From Gloeophyllum trabeum ATCC 11539 (taxonomy: Eukaryota; Basidiomycota; Agaricomycetes; Gloeophyllales; Gloeophyllaceae): a stretch of DNA of 64,000 bases. The DNA is taken from assembly GCF_000344685.1 (NCBI RefSeq), contig NW_006920421.1, positions 1,209,244-1,273,243 of the forward strand. The letters run 5' to 3'. Shown here piece by piece: positions 45,608 to 57,936 of this stretch. A program made the translations under genes and the position numbers. Every line of letters starts with the position of its first letter. Within the stretch, counting starts at the first letter, position 1. The notes beneath the pieces were generated by a model, which saw nothing but the letters and a program-made list of their open reading frames with translations, did no database searches and was not told where the DNA came from.

Positions 45608-47695
45608 TCAAGCGCCGACGGGCGTCTGCGACATCGCAGCGGGAGCGGTTGTATTGCGTGGTACACCGACTATAGGCGCACCTACTGGCAAAGGTGACCT
45701 GGTCCAATCTGGCAGGACGCTGGCAGGGTGACGGGGACCACTATCCATGAGGTCGTCTTGGTCGTCAGACTGGCGGGATTCCATTTCGTCCCACTTCTCT
45801 CGCGTGACCTCGGAGCCGCCGATCTTCATGGCGCTGGAATTGATTGATCAGCCGGTGGTGTAGTGAAGTCGAGTACCGACATACCCTGCCAGGGAACCTC
45901 CAACCCAAGCCATGAGCGAAGGCACAAAGGCCGGCGCCTTGCCGGAGTTAGCAGCTGCCCTCTGACTTGCCACGGCAGGACGTGCTGAAGGATTATTCAG
46001 GACGGCGAAGTAAGGAATGAGAGCCCGCAAGGGGGCGTATCTGTCATACGGAGGCACAGGTGCCCTGTTAGACCGACCCGACTGCCTAGGTGAGGCCTCC
46101 GGTGGAGCTAAAGCTTTTATAAGCTCTGCATGTAGCCGCGGGATGAATCCGGGCAACATGGACGTGCCACCGACTACGAGTATTGACGATGCCATCGTCT
46201 TCCGTAAGTCGACGGGAACCTGGGGTAACGGATTGTTATATCAACGTCTTCATAAGAGGCACAATGATGGCATACCTTCAGTAGTGATTCTAGTATCACC
46301 TCCGCCACGCTACTCTCGTCCACGTCCCCTCCCTCGAAGAGAACTTCTGCTGCTCTCTCCCGTATCCACCCAGGGATAATGAGCGTCCCTCGACCTGTCC
46401 CGGTTTGTTGAGCGGGAGGTGGTACAACTTTCATACGTAGGTCAGTCGCGGTCGAATGTCGAGTGTACATAGTAGCTAGCGCTTGCAGATGGTTTTCGCT
46501 CCGGTATCTCCGCTCAGCTGGGGGCAACTGAGAATGAGATACAATGGAAAACCCGGAGGGCGCATGTTGCTCCGAAGGGTTACTGTCTACATCCATGGAA
46601 ACTCGAGAGAAGTCAGACTCGGACTGCGTAGCATCGCTTATCGGCGGCAGATCGAGTTCAGTTGACGGCTCTTCCCCAGGGGATGTAATGGCTGTATCAG
46701 AAGGCTCAAGTGCGTCACCGACAAAGCAACATCTAGTCTTGATTTCTTCGACGACCGCATCCGTGAGGACCTCTTGTGGGACACGCGATGATCGAGCGGC
46801 AGCAGGGATGTTGGCAGCAGCGCTAAGGGATGTGGGCGGGGGGAGGTATGTTCCGAACAGCAGGAGTAGTGCGCGTAGGTGAGAAGTCAGACGTGAACCA
46901 GCGAGGGGCGTGTTTCGGAGCTGATGGTAAAGCGGACGAGCGGAGAATATCTACTTTGCCTCATAAGGTCTACCGAGGAATAGATATCCAGTCTGGACCT
47001 ACCGGTAGCACGGTGGACTCGAGGTGGCCGCAGTCGAGGACGAGTCCTGTGATTCTCCCTACTGCTAATAATGAGAGGAGATGGCTTGACGCGAATGATA
47101 TTGAAGGAACCTGGGAGAGTTAGCTCACCTCCTGGGTCTGTCTCAAGTATCTGACAATACCTGCAGATTGGTGAAAAGGATACGAGCCATCTTTTCCTTT
47201 ACGTGCAGAGGCAATAGTGGATGTTCCACCAAGATGACTTTCCGAGACTTCGGATCCGTTAGCAGGGAGCTATAAGTCTGCCCTTCAGCGCACATCTCAC
47301 AGGACACAGCGCCGTACTCACTCGTGGAAGACGGATCTCAGGCATCTCTCCAGCTTGATCTCCAGCATTTTGTCCTCTTCTTCTCGTTCGACGACATCCG
47401 TGGCTCTATTCAGGGTCCACAGCCTTTCCCCGTCTTGCCCACCTGCCCAGAAGACATCTCTTGGTTTGCCCTCTCCGCTGAACCCTACCTTCCAGATGTG
47501 AGAGCCAGGATCAATAATGACTCTGTCCTCAGTTCCATAAAGTGAATGTCGACGGGTAGTAGGATAGTGGGGTGATGACTGAACAATGGAAGCAGCAGTT
47601 CTGCTTATTGCAGGGGTAGTAGGGCCTCCGGACGGTGTCGTAGGCTCGTATGAGTCGGTCGTTGTTCGACGAGGCGTCGATGGTACCGCAGACAT
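45608..47695 (-). CDS. ARP10: Actin-related protein 10 (dynactin pointed end)
   Basis: Divergent actin-fold protein of the dynactin complex, which links dynein to cargo and nuclei. The Ser/Thr/Pro-rich start (MSAVPSTPRRTTTDSYEPTT) leads to the phosphate-binding strand VIIDPGSHIWKVGFSGEGKP, as in actin. Later exons give PLLPLHVKEKMARILFTNLQ, VPSISFASSHLLSLLAVG, TGLVLDCGHLESTVLPVFSA (second phosphate loop) and PLAGSRLTSHLRALL. Near the C-terminus SSILVVGGTSMLPGFIPRL matches the actin VLxGGxxxxPGF segment, followed by FVPSLMAWVGGSLAG (actin SxxAWxGGS). Linkers are longer than in actin, with many Ser/Pro insertions, as usual for Arp10. Stop near 45608; it converges with the PX-PB1 gene across 203 bp. 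Confidence 0.85.
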
Positions 47696-47789
47696 CAGCC
47701 AGCCTTGACGTTAGAAGGGTCTCGGCGTCATGAAAGAGTTGTTGCAATAGTCGCAGCCACCGAGCGCGAACAAAACGCGAGACTAATTA

Positions 47790-48140
47790 CAGTGCTTTGC
47801 ATAAAAATCCGGAAACCGCGACTCGCGAAATGTTGTTTGTGCCAGCCAAACAAACCTATATGGGGTAGTCGATCATCGTAGCGCGGGCTGTTGACTGGTT
47901 GGCGGGACGCTTCGACATCCATGTATGAGGGTCCTTCTTGAGGGATTTTGACCTCTGCGTGCTCGATATCCTGAAGAGATACAGATCTGAACGTTATTCA
48001 GCCTTGAGACGGGCATTTGTGTCCCAGGAGTGATATAGGCTGACTCGAGGACCGTCGCGCCCTCGGTGTTACCCTATAAGGTATTGTTTGGCTGGGACAA
48101 ACAGAAACGCGCAGTTTCCGGACTTTTATGCAAAGCACTG
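47790..48140. mobile_element. TIR element with TA target duplication (MITE-like, Tc1/mariner type)
   Basis: 351 bp bounded by inverted repeats: left CAGTGCTTTGCATAAAAATC, right (reverse complement) CAGTGCTTTGCATAAAAGTC. Similarity continues inward for about 70 bp (TCCGGAAAC, TTTGT.CCAGCCAAACAA). TA stands on each side (47788-47789 and 48141-48142), the target of Tc1/mariner transposases. No transposase frame fits inside, so it is non-autonomous. It lies between the 5' end of the Arp10 gene and the 3' end of XRN1. Confidence 0.8.
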
Positions 48141-48336
48141 TACAGGTTGAGTTCGAGAGAAGCTCGACTCATACCAAATTAGTCAACCACTATTGGCAAA
48201 CTATTGGAAGCATGAATACAAGCACTGGATATTTCAAGTCCCATAAGCCGCCTATGCGGTATACAAGAACAAGACTCCTGGCCAGCAGCAGTACCGACGG
48301 ATACATCGACATACAGTGTGACTATGTGCACTTCAC

Positions 48337-51300
48337 TTATGAGGCCACCGGCGGTGCTCCTCGCCCTCTGCCTCTTGGCCCTCGGAATGGACCACCCCTG
48401 CCTCGGTCAATCACGGGCGGCATACCTCCACGGCCACGGAAATTAGGACTGAAACCTCTTCCTCCTCTTGGAGCGAAACCCCTCGGGTGAGGTGGGACGA
48501 AGCCGCCCCTGGAAGCCACTGGCGGAAGGTGGTTTGCCTCGCCATTGACACCGTTCACGGAAACTGGTGGTGAACCTGCCATGGCGGGCCGTGCTTGCGC
48601 AGGTACCACATGAGCTCCATTCGCTGCATGAGGTGGAGCTCCACGGCCGTTAGTATGCGTACCCCGCCCATTGACGTACGCCCCGCGACCTCTGTTGGGA
48701 TTGGCCAGGATTTGTACAGACGATCCTCGGCTGTAGAGCATCGTGAATAAGGATGCGTCAAGAAACTAAGGAGAACTAACCTTGCTCCCGCAGGTGCTGG
48801 GTGGAAACCACCGACAGGTGCTTGCCCCGGCGGTGGTCGGACAGCGGGATACGGGCCAAAGCGCGGTTTGAATGGAACCTGCGGCTGATGCGGCGGTGGC
48901 CCTCGTGGCTTTGTCGATGCGACGTACTGGGGATCGGTGAGATTCAAGCAAGTGTTGAACTCTACAGTCGATCCACGGTAAGGCGAGCAGCTGTTCCATT
49001 TGTATTGAGACTAACGATAAACTTCGCTCAATGTTCGACACGTACCGTCCACCCAGCGTAGTCCCAGCCATAAAGGGCACATCCCACACCACGTCCATGG
49101 ACTTGGCGTTCAGGGCAATAACGACTCCCTTTGCGGATAAGGGCACACTACCGGAGTCTCGTACCATAGTGACTCTATCTCCCAGACCAAACCTTTGATT
49201 CTGCAGCCGATAGACAGCGTGTGATGGCTTGAGAACAGCTTGCCGCGGGATGCCTTTCACAATGGCTTTCTTGATTGCAGACGGTGACCTGCCTTCAGTG
49301 AATTTTGCCTGCAGGCCCTCAATCTCTTTCACGGTTTCCTGGTACAGACGATTTAAGTATATATAGAATGGTATAACTTGAAGCATCAGCATACCTTCTT
49401 CAGTTGGTCACAGAAGAGGGATACTGGCTCAAAGTCACGGACGCCTTTGGTTGCCAGCCAGGTACGGAGGTCCTTCACTTTCTTATCACTGTCCTCACCT
49501 GAGAAGACATCGTACGCCTTTGTCATGGCTGCCGCGGCTTCAATTGACCTGCGAGACGGTGGTAGAAATCCGGCACATACCATCGCCAGATCTCTCAACA
49601 GCCCTGAAGACTTCTGGAGCCTTCGCCTACGGAGGGAATAGTAAGACGCGTCCGAACACGGATAAAATGACAAACCTTGTAGTCGCGGATGAGTTGTACA
49701 GCTTTCTCACTGAACTCCCAAAATCGTCCATTCTTGCGGGAGTAGTCGATGACCTTCATACCCTTGGCCTCGAACTTAAGACTGAGTCCCAAGTTGACCT
49801 TTTGACCATCCGACGTGATGACCATAAAGCTAGATGTGATCTTGGCAATCGCCTTGGAAGAGGCCCCAACGATTTCAGCAACGTTGAACGAGGGATAGTA
49901 TCTCTCTGACATGCGATTCCGCACAACAGACTTGAACTCTTCATTCTCCGCCTTGTCCGACGGGAAAAACTAAACGAGACGGTCAAAATCTGTTTCGAAT
50001 CATACCAAGGGATGACTTACCGCCAAAACAACGGACAGCGAGTCTTGTGTGGTGCCCGTGATTTGAGCAGCAACTCCATAGGCATGCTCGCCGAGGAAAA
50101 AGACTTTGCTGCCTTCGGGGAATTCTTCTGACAGAGGAGGAGCTTCCTTCTCCATGAAACGAGGGTCCTCTGACATCACCTCTGTAACTGCCATCTGTAA
50201 GACCTGCTCAACTTCTTTGTCGCCATCCTCAAAAGCCTTCACAAAGGCGCCTGAATCGAGACGCTTGAGGCCTTTAAAGAACACGGATAAATAGAAGGTG
50301 ACAGTCAAGTGTAGCTGCTAACCTTTCAAAGGGCGAACATGGATGAGCACCTCGATATCACCCGTGATAACACCACATCGCTTCGAGTAGTAGTGCTCAA
50401 TCCTGTCGGCCTTGCCTCTCCACATAGACAGGCCTTGCTGGCTATGAGGGTTGGACACGACCTTCTTAGGGGCGCCAGGCACCACGGTCATCTTCTCGTA
50501 CTTGAACAGGCTATCGGACACCGCGACAACTAGGCCCTCACGGAGGAAGGGCCAACCAATAAACACTCGTTTACCGATCATTTCCTGGGCCACAGCCTCA
50601 GTCTTCTTCTCCTCGTGCGTGTTCTGGATATGCACGATCATCGATTTATTTCGGCTTTCACTTCCATGAACGTTAACTCCGTGATATCCAAGCTGCGCGG
50701 TGTGGGGTAACGTCTTCAGCGACGGGAAGCCAGCCAAGGCCTCGGCACCAAGGCGAACACCCTCCAATAGCCCAGGCACCAAGTGCAAACCGTCGATCGT
50801 GGGCAAATAGAACGGCTCCATGCGGCACGTACAACGATGAAGCGTCGGGAAGAAACCAGGAAGGGAAGACGGATATTCTGTAGGCTCTCCGTCACTATGG
50901 GTGAATCTATAACTGGTCCCAAAGCTATTGCGCTGTCGTTCTTCCTCCGTGAGCCGTGGCTCCCGCGCTGTCATACGGGTGAGTATTCAAATCAATGAGC
51001 AAGTCCCTACTAAGCAATTCTACGCACGGGCCATGGCCTTCAGAAGGCGTTGCTCATCTATGAACGGGATCTTCACAACCGCCTCCCAGTCTTGCTTCTT
51101 ACCGTTCAAGTCTTGTTCAAACTCGAGCGGATAGAAGTCAAGTATGGGCGAGGTAGGATCATACATGAGATCCTGTTCGACAAGGCTAGCGTAAGGACAG
51201 CAGGGAAGTGTGAAGAATAATAATTTTTAACGTACCCGGTACGCCAAAGGAATCAGCTCCTTGCTAGCTTCTGGTAAGACACCCATAAGCTGCTCGAAAG

Positions 51301-53781
51301 GTCGGAAGGGTTTTCCGAGTTCAAAGTGGAATGTCATTTCGTCTATGCCCGTCAGATCTGCCTCGCAACAGGTTAGAGCATTGTTTTGTATGCCTGAACA
51401 AGAACAGACTAACCTGAAATCCGAGGAGCGTAATGATAGTCATAGAACCAACTCCAGGAAGCCACGCCACTGTAGTAGTAATGCATGACCCACTGCAAGC
51501 CTTCCACATAGCGGTATATCAGTGCATGCATTTGCTCCGGGTTGTCGTATGAGATCTCCAGCTTGTGCTAAACGGCACCTATCCACAGCTAGATCTGAAC
51601 CATAGAGCAAAGAACGCACTTTATAGTATTCCCTCTTCCACTCGTCCATCTTCTGCTTCATCGACATCTCGTACCTCGCGTCGAAACCTCCGTCAGCGCC
51701 CGGATCCACCACCTTCGCCTTCTCGTATTTCCTCAAAATTCTGTCCACCGCTTCGTTACTTTCGGCTTCATCCTCTTCATCCTCCTCGTCCTCATCCTCC
51801 TCCCCTTCACCCTCTTCCTCTTCGTCTTCCCAAGCCGCTTCATCATCATCATCCGCATTCGCAGCACCTTCCTCATCCGGCGCGTGACTTGCACCATTCG
51901 GCACCTCCTGATCCACTGGCACGGGCTCTTCAAGAGCACCAGGCATGCGGATTGTAACCAGGTTCTCGTCGTTCTCGTCATATTCATCCCAGGACAAGCA
52001 TAAATGCAAGTCGCCAGACAACTCTTCAATGAATTTACGATCCCTTGCAGGGAACGTATTAGGGAACTGTAGTACCGCATTGCGAATGGTGGTGCGGTCG
52101 GCATTCCTGTGTTGTATGACGAAGTTCTTGACTTTGTCGAATAAATCTCTTTGAGATGGGGTCAAAGCTATCAAAGGAGTCAGCAGGACATGGGCGAAGA
52201 AACTTCATCACTGACTTAATCCAGCACGTGTCTTCGCCGCCTCGATCTCTTTCACATGCTTCGTCTGCTTGCCTTTGAACCAATTGATGTCGGCGTACTC
52301 CTTCTGGAATATCTCCAACTCCCACTCCTTCATCTCGTCCAGTACCCGCTGCAATCTCTTCGTATTGATGACACCGCTCTCATTCACGTACCCGTCTATA
52401 TCACGTCATAAGACTTCAGCAACCGGAGAGCGGTGACAGTACTGCGCACCCAAAGACGGAAGAATCTTCTTGTACACCTCGAACAGTCTCTCTAGACCAT
52501 TCTCATGAATGTGCAGATCTGGCAGGTTCGGCAGGAAGTCGTTCCCGACGAACACAGCCAGGAGAATGAAGTCGTCGATAACTCGCTCTAAGTTATAGTC
52601 AAATGGAAGTACAGGCGCTATATCATTGAACTCGAGATCAAGGTACTCCCGCATCAGCGTCAGATGCAGCAAGTAGAAATTTCTTGTCTCGAGACTGTGA
52701 ACCGTCAGAAACGCCGTACAACAGGAAACGGAACGTCGTACCTGTCATTGCTCTTGCTCTTCCTCGCAGGACCGAACTTGACCTCCTCCCGCAACAAACA
52801 GAAGTGCGGATCGTGACTCAGAAGCCCCAACATGATCAAGTCCGCATCCAGGCCATACAAGCAATGGCGCACATTAGGGTTATAATCCGGCTGTGCCCTC
52901 GATAGCCGGATGTATTCCATGATCTTATGCTCCCCTTCACCCGGCACGTCGTGTCCAGAGAAGACTACTTCAATGCTCTGCCAGTTGGAGTCTTCCGTTA
53001 TCTTCTTATTTATGAAATACCGCATCTGGGCCGACAACTTCGCCATGAAGGTCGTGCCTTGCAGAGATCCCGTCCAAACTTATTCAATGGGGAATAGTGG
53101 AAGAACTCACCAGGGGTGATACAGTTGCTATCAAATGCCTTCTCATCTGGAAGCTTCTCCCCTCTCCTCTCCGCCTTCTCCCTCACTTCTCTTGCCTCTT
53201 TGGCCGTCCTAAACCGACGACTCCTCTGCTGATTCATCTTTGCTCGAGGCGCAACACCGTCAACAGCCATAAAAAATAGCTTCTTTGGCTTGATCTTCGA
53301 GAATAGATGCTCGACATATGCGAATATTGACGTAAATATTTGCTCTTCAGTCAATCGGAAGTGGGCGTCCTCGTCATTCGGATGTGAACCTGGAGACATG
53401 AGATATTGTAAGTGTCACTGGTGCGTAGACGACTGCTGTGTCGTGGTACTAACACGAGTGGATGATGCCATTGAAGTCCAGGTAGAGGTTGTCTGCAAGG
53501 AACGTCAGCGCAGGTCCATGACGGGAGGTCTGGTCCAACCGAATTCAGGAATCTTATTCTCTTCAATCAGCTGAGACGTCAAGGGGTACCGTTCGCTGTC
53601 GGCCTAGTTAGACAGATCCAATGATACAAAGTCAAACTCACGAAATGTAACGGAAGAACTACATGGAGTTGTGTTAGTAGATGCACATTCGGGAGCTCCT
53701 TCTGTACGAACCTTCGGGATTCCTGTTCAGCCATGGTTAGAGCAGCCATTCCTCAGCGTCTGACCATGAACACTCACCCAT
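48337..53781 (-). CDS. XRN1: 5'-3' exoribonuclease 1
   Basis: Cytoplasmic enzyme that degrades decapped mRNA from the 5' end. The N-terminus MGIPKFFRYISERYPLTSQL is assembled from exons of 4, 11 and 17 nt (53781-53778, 53722-53712, 53658-53642) before the fourth exon. It continues with DNLYLDFNGIIH, EEQIFTSIFAYVEHLFSKIK and FMAVDGVAPRAKMNQQRSRR. Further on, FSGHDVPGEGEHKIMEYIR and GLDADLIMLGLLSHDPHF hold the conserved acidic residues of the catalytic site, and AVFVGNDFLPNLPDLHI is present. An acidic insertion (about 51770-51850) breaks the second conserved region. The Xrn1-specific D1-D3 domains follow, and the tail is Arg/Gly/Pro-rich (RGRGGPFRGPRGRGRG). The cytoplasmic-type tail and length separate it from Rat1. 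Confidence 0.92.
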
Positions 53782-54012
53782 GTTTGACTACAGTACAACC
53801 GAACGGTGGAAGCGTGTGGCAGACTCGTTGCAAGCGCCATTCGAAACCAGGTGGCTGAAGCGGGGGAAGCTGACTAAGCTCCACGTGGATTAACCTTTTA
53901 TTCATCTGTCGATCAGACTGCTTTGACTTGCAGCCATCCCCGAACTGACGGCAAACCTTGACCTAAGGGTCCTCGCCCGCCAGGAAAAGACGCTATACCA
54001 CCGTTTAAGGTC

Positions 54013-56008
54013 ATGGCGCCTGCGCAAAGTGATATGGGCTTGAATGAGTTGCGCCCCGTGGAATCCAGCCAGCCGGAAGGTTTGACAGTCGGGCCTTCAG
54101 ACAGGTTGTCTCGAAGCACTCATGAGGAAGGAGCCTCCCAGGCAGGGCAGGCTTACAGGATAAATAATCTAGGGCTGTGGTCTCTGGGAGCCCAGCACTT
54201 GTCCAGGTAGAGTCCCCCAGGAAACCGTCGTACAAATCACTGATGTTGCGTCCAGTACATGGGGAGACCGCGCGGCTGAATTCGCCTTCTATCTCTATCT
54301 AATTGAGATATTCAAGACTACTTTGGTCCCCGCTTCATTATTTGGTTTCTTCACGACAGGCAAGCGCTTCACATTGACGCTGAGACGTTGCGAAGGCCGC
54401 GAAGCTGAGGGACAATACTTGAGCAGGCATCTGCATCTTGACCTCAGGGTGGATCGGCTCTCTCGTAGATCGGCTACCGAAACTGGTCTTCGTCCGGTGG
54501 ACCATTGCGCTGCAGAAGATATCTGCGACAGCCGCCTATGCCTGCTTTCTTACCCTTTTTCTTACCGATCTAGGTGACTCCGCTGTCCAAGGGATACATG
54601 TTCCGACCTTGACTTGGGTCCTGTTCGCCATAATCACCTTGCTTGGTTGCGTTTTAAAGGTGTCGACTGTTGGCATTTCTGTCGCGATCGAGCGCGATTG
54701 GGCTACTTGTATCGCAGAGGGACATGACAGCAGGCTAACTACGGTGAACACTGTGCTGAGACGTATCGACTTGATCTGCAAACTTGTGGCGCCACTCTTT
54801 GTTTCATTACTGACGGCTGCCGCTAGCTATGCATTTTCTGCAGCCTTTTTGCTTGGTTTTGGCCTTGTCACCACTGTCTTCGAGTTGATTTGTACGGTGG
54901 GCAACCGGTTGTCCTTCTAATGTGACTGACAGTATCTCTCAGGGATACAAATCGTGTACCGCTGGTTCCCTGTGCTGGAGAGAGAGCAACAACGGAAGGA
55001 TGCTGGACGGCGGGATGCTGAGCAGACTTCATCAGGTTCCTCACGGAGGAGTGGCTCCTCGCAAGGGCCCTACAGAAAGCCGCTTACGTGGAGTCGTGCC
55101 ACACGATGGTTTATTGCTCAAGCGTCCGACTGGAATGAATTCACACGACACCCCGTTTTCGGGAGCTCGCTCTCAATATCACTGCTCTATCTTACCGTAT
55201 TGTCGTAAGTATATATCAGCAAAAGAGGTTACGATCAACTAAAGGTCACCGGAAAGGTTCGACGGCACACTGCTGTCGTGGCTAAAGACACATGACTTCT
55301 CCGATCCGTTCGTTGCTGGGATGCGCAGTATTTGTGTGCTCGCGGGTCTATTTGGCACTTTCCTCGCACCATTCTTAGAGAAAAAAGTGGGTCTTGTCCG
55401 CGCAGGCAATTGGGCATTATGGTGAGCTCAGGTTCGTACTGTCATGGCGTCGGTAGCTAACTGACGAGTCATTCAGGAGCCAAGTTGTGGCACTGGTCCC
55501 GGTGCTGTTGAGTTTCTACGTGGGAGCTCCTCGCGATGGCACACGTAGCTCCAATTGGAATGCAGCCATGCTCTTCGGAGGTCTGTACCACCTCGCCAGC
55601 GGATTGAAAGATCAGCCGTTTGCTCATGATGTTGCAAGGCCTCGCCCTGTCGAGGATTGGCCTCTGGGCCTTTGACCTGTGTCAACTCAAGGAGCTGCAA
55701 GTATCCCTGGCTGACCATCCCCGACGAAATGCCCTGTGAGTAACAATTTTCCCGTTGCTGCTAAACATCATTCAACCGTTATCAGGACTGGCTTGCAATA
55801 TGCTCTTCAGAACATAGCTGATCTGATGAAATACGTCCTGACGTTGATACTGTCGCGTCCCTCCCAATTCCGCTGGGCTGCGCTGGTTTCATTCATATCC
55901 GTCCTTGCTGGCGCGATGAGCTACATGGCGTTCGTACGGCGAATGCGGGGTCATATCATTCATAAAGAATGGCTGGAGGCATTGCTCGGGAAGGCCAAGG
56001 CTGGCTAG
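54013..56008 (+). CDS. Ferroportin-like iron exporter (SLC40 family)
   Basis: Membrane protein of the ferroportin family, which moves Fe(II) out of the cytosol. The hydrophilic start MAPAQSDMGLNELRP leads to AYRINNLGLWSLGAQHLSST, then WGDRAAEFAFYLYLIEIFKT. The next exon, entered after an intron with a GC donor (54360-54426), gives GICILTSGWIGSLVDRLPK and RWTIALQKISATAAYACF. Conserved features follow: VAIERDWATCIAEGHDSRLT and RRIDLICKLVAPLFVSLL. A basic, Ser-rich cytosolic loop (RKDAGRRDAEQTSSGSSRRS) separates the halves. C-terminal exons give VAGMRSICVLAGLFGTFLA and end in KEWLEALLGKAKAG. Cell membrane or vacuole cannot be told apart here. The downstream neighbour is an iron-dependent dioxygenase. 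Confidence 0.85.
54360..54426 (+). other. GC-AG intron in the ferroportin gene
   Basis: The reading frame joins only if the intron starts GCAAGC after ACGACAG and ends GAGCAG. Removal restores FFTTGICILTSGWIG. GC donors are a known minor class. Confidence 0.7.
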
Positions 56009-56337
56009 ACTCAGATGTCGGTGTCTCACCTCTGTCCTCATGTCGTGGCTATAATGTAGTATTATTATAAGCAGGCTGTCTGCTTTCGGACGATAGTTCC
56101 GCTACGTTGTAATTGTCGGCGTTCCGACGTGGATAATGGTAGCTTGGACCGATAATCTACCACCCATCACGCAATCCAACTTGTCCATGGCGTGCTTATA
56201 GCTGCTATCGCTCCATATCTCAGCCCAGATAACAAGTCGCGCAATAGCTGGTTCTATTAGTGCAAGTATTCGTATGCTTTTCGACAATAGTATATTAGTT
56301 CCGCTCGATGTGATATGTCTGGCCAGGGCTTCCAAAC
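56009..56337. promoter_or_regulatory. Intergenic, ferroportin 3' end / TauD promoter
   Basis: 329 bp between two plus-strand genes. No frame of interest. No regulatory site identified with confidence. Confidence 0.4.
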
Positions 56338-57936
56338 ATGGCTCCAGTCGCGACGAACGAGACGGCACCGCTTAACCATCAGGTCCTGAAAGCGAAGGAA
56401 GACGAGAAGGTCTTCAATCCTTTCTATTCGCCTGCCATTGCCGATGACGGTGACTCGACGTACAAGTTCGCTCAGTACAAGGTACGAGCAACAATTTTCG
56501 ATGGCCAAGGGGAGATCTCGCTGACTTTGAACAGCCCACGTTCCCCGACGTGAAATGGGAGCCTCTAACTGAGCAGAAAGTCGTCGAGCGAGGCCTATTC
56601 GCTGATCCGGACAAACGTGCTTTGCTCTCGGCTGCGTCCAAAGTGAAGCACTTGACGCCCGCTATTGGTACTGAGATCCACGGGATCGATCTCAGGCAGT
56701 TGTCCGACGTGCAGAGAGATGAATTGTGAGTCGAGAGCCTTGTATTGTAGCGACTCAGTTGACGGTTATTTCCTAGAGCCTTGCTCATCGCTGAGCGAGG
56801 TGTCGTGTGTGAGTATACCGTAAGCGCACTATCCCCGCTGCTGATCTAATGATGCATTGTCGTCAGTCTTCCGCGAGCAGGAGCTCACCATTCAGGAACA
56901 ACTGGACCTTGCGGCGCACTGGGGCCCCTTGCACAGACACGCTACAACCCCTATCCCGAAGCAGCCCGGGTTGGATACCGTGCATGGTATGTTTGCAGTC
57001 TTTCCTGCTGGGCTTCAGATCTATACCGATCTTTTATACGCGGTGCAGTCGTGTATAACGACCACAGCAGGCGCCCGGATCCCAGCGCTTTTTCGAAGCT
57101 GGAGCTTTGGCATTCGGATGTTTCCTACGAGATCCAGCCTCCGGGCGCCACTTCCCTCAAAGTAATCACCGGTCCGGAGTACGGAGGTGATACTCTCTGG
57201 AGCTCTGGGTAAGTACTCGCGGCAATGTGGATTGGATTTACCTCATATATTTGTGAAGTTACGCCTTGTACTCCTTCCTCAGCCCAGGCATGCAGAAGTA
57301 CCTGGAGGGCCTCACGGCCCTTCACAGTGCTGTTGCCCAAGCCGAGGGAGCCAAGGCGGCTGGCCTCCCTGTCCGTCGCGACCCTATTGAAACTGTCCAT
57401 CCTGTGGTCCGGGTACATCCGGCCACCGGCTGGAAGAGTGTGTACGTTAACCCAGGCAAGTTGCGGAGCGCCATATTGAGGTGACATTGCCGTTGCTGAT
57501 GCGTGGTATCCAGGCTTTACCCGTCGTATTTTGGGCGTGCCAAAGGCAGAGTCGGACAATATTCTTAGCTTCCTCTTCCGGCAAATCAGCGAGAATGTCG
57601 ACTTCCAAGTCCGCTTCAAGTGGGAGCCCAATTCAATTGCCATCTGGGACAACAGGGTGCGTCCACTCCTTCACCCTGTGTATCTCGAATGACACCACGG
57701 ATCATCTTCGCGCATAGGTCGTCACACATTCGGCCACCTTTGACTTCTGGCCGGCCACTCGGCACGCTCTGAGGGCTACCCCTCATGCAGAGAGGCCTTT
57801 GTCTGTGGAGGAATACGAGCGTATCACTGGCAAAGAAGCGAAGGATAGGCAAATCGAGATCTGGCGGCAGCAGGGCATTGAGGATCCTCGGCAGAATGGG
57901 ACTGCGAAAGCCCGCCCTCGTGGATACAACGATTAG
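56338..57936 (+). CDS. TauD-type Fe(II)/2-oxoglutarate dioxygenase
   Basis: Non-heme iron dioxygenase of the taurine/sulfonate family (yeast Jlp1, bacterial TauD), which releases sulfite from sulfonates for sulfur supply. Exons start 56338-56481, 56535-56725, 56777-56808 and 56867 onward, all in phase. Sequence marks: TPAIGTEIHGIDLRQLSD (TauD start), RGVVFFREQELTIQEQLDLA, then WHSDVSYEIQPPGAT with the iron-binding HxD, GGDTLWSSGYALY, VYVNPGFTRRILGVPKAES, and VVTHSATFDFWPATRHALRA with the distal His and the 2-oxoglutarate-binding Arg. The C-terminus is RPRGYND. Length about 390 aa. Related fungal enzymes act on other substrates, including terpenoids, so the sulfonate role is likely but not proven. 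Confidence 0.85.
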
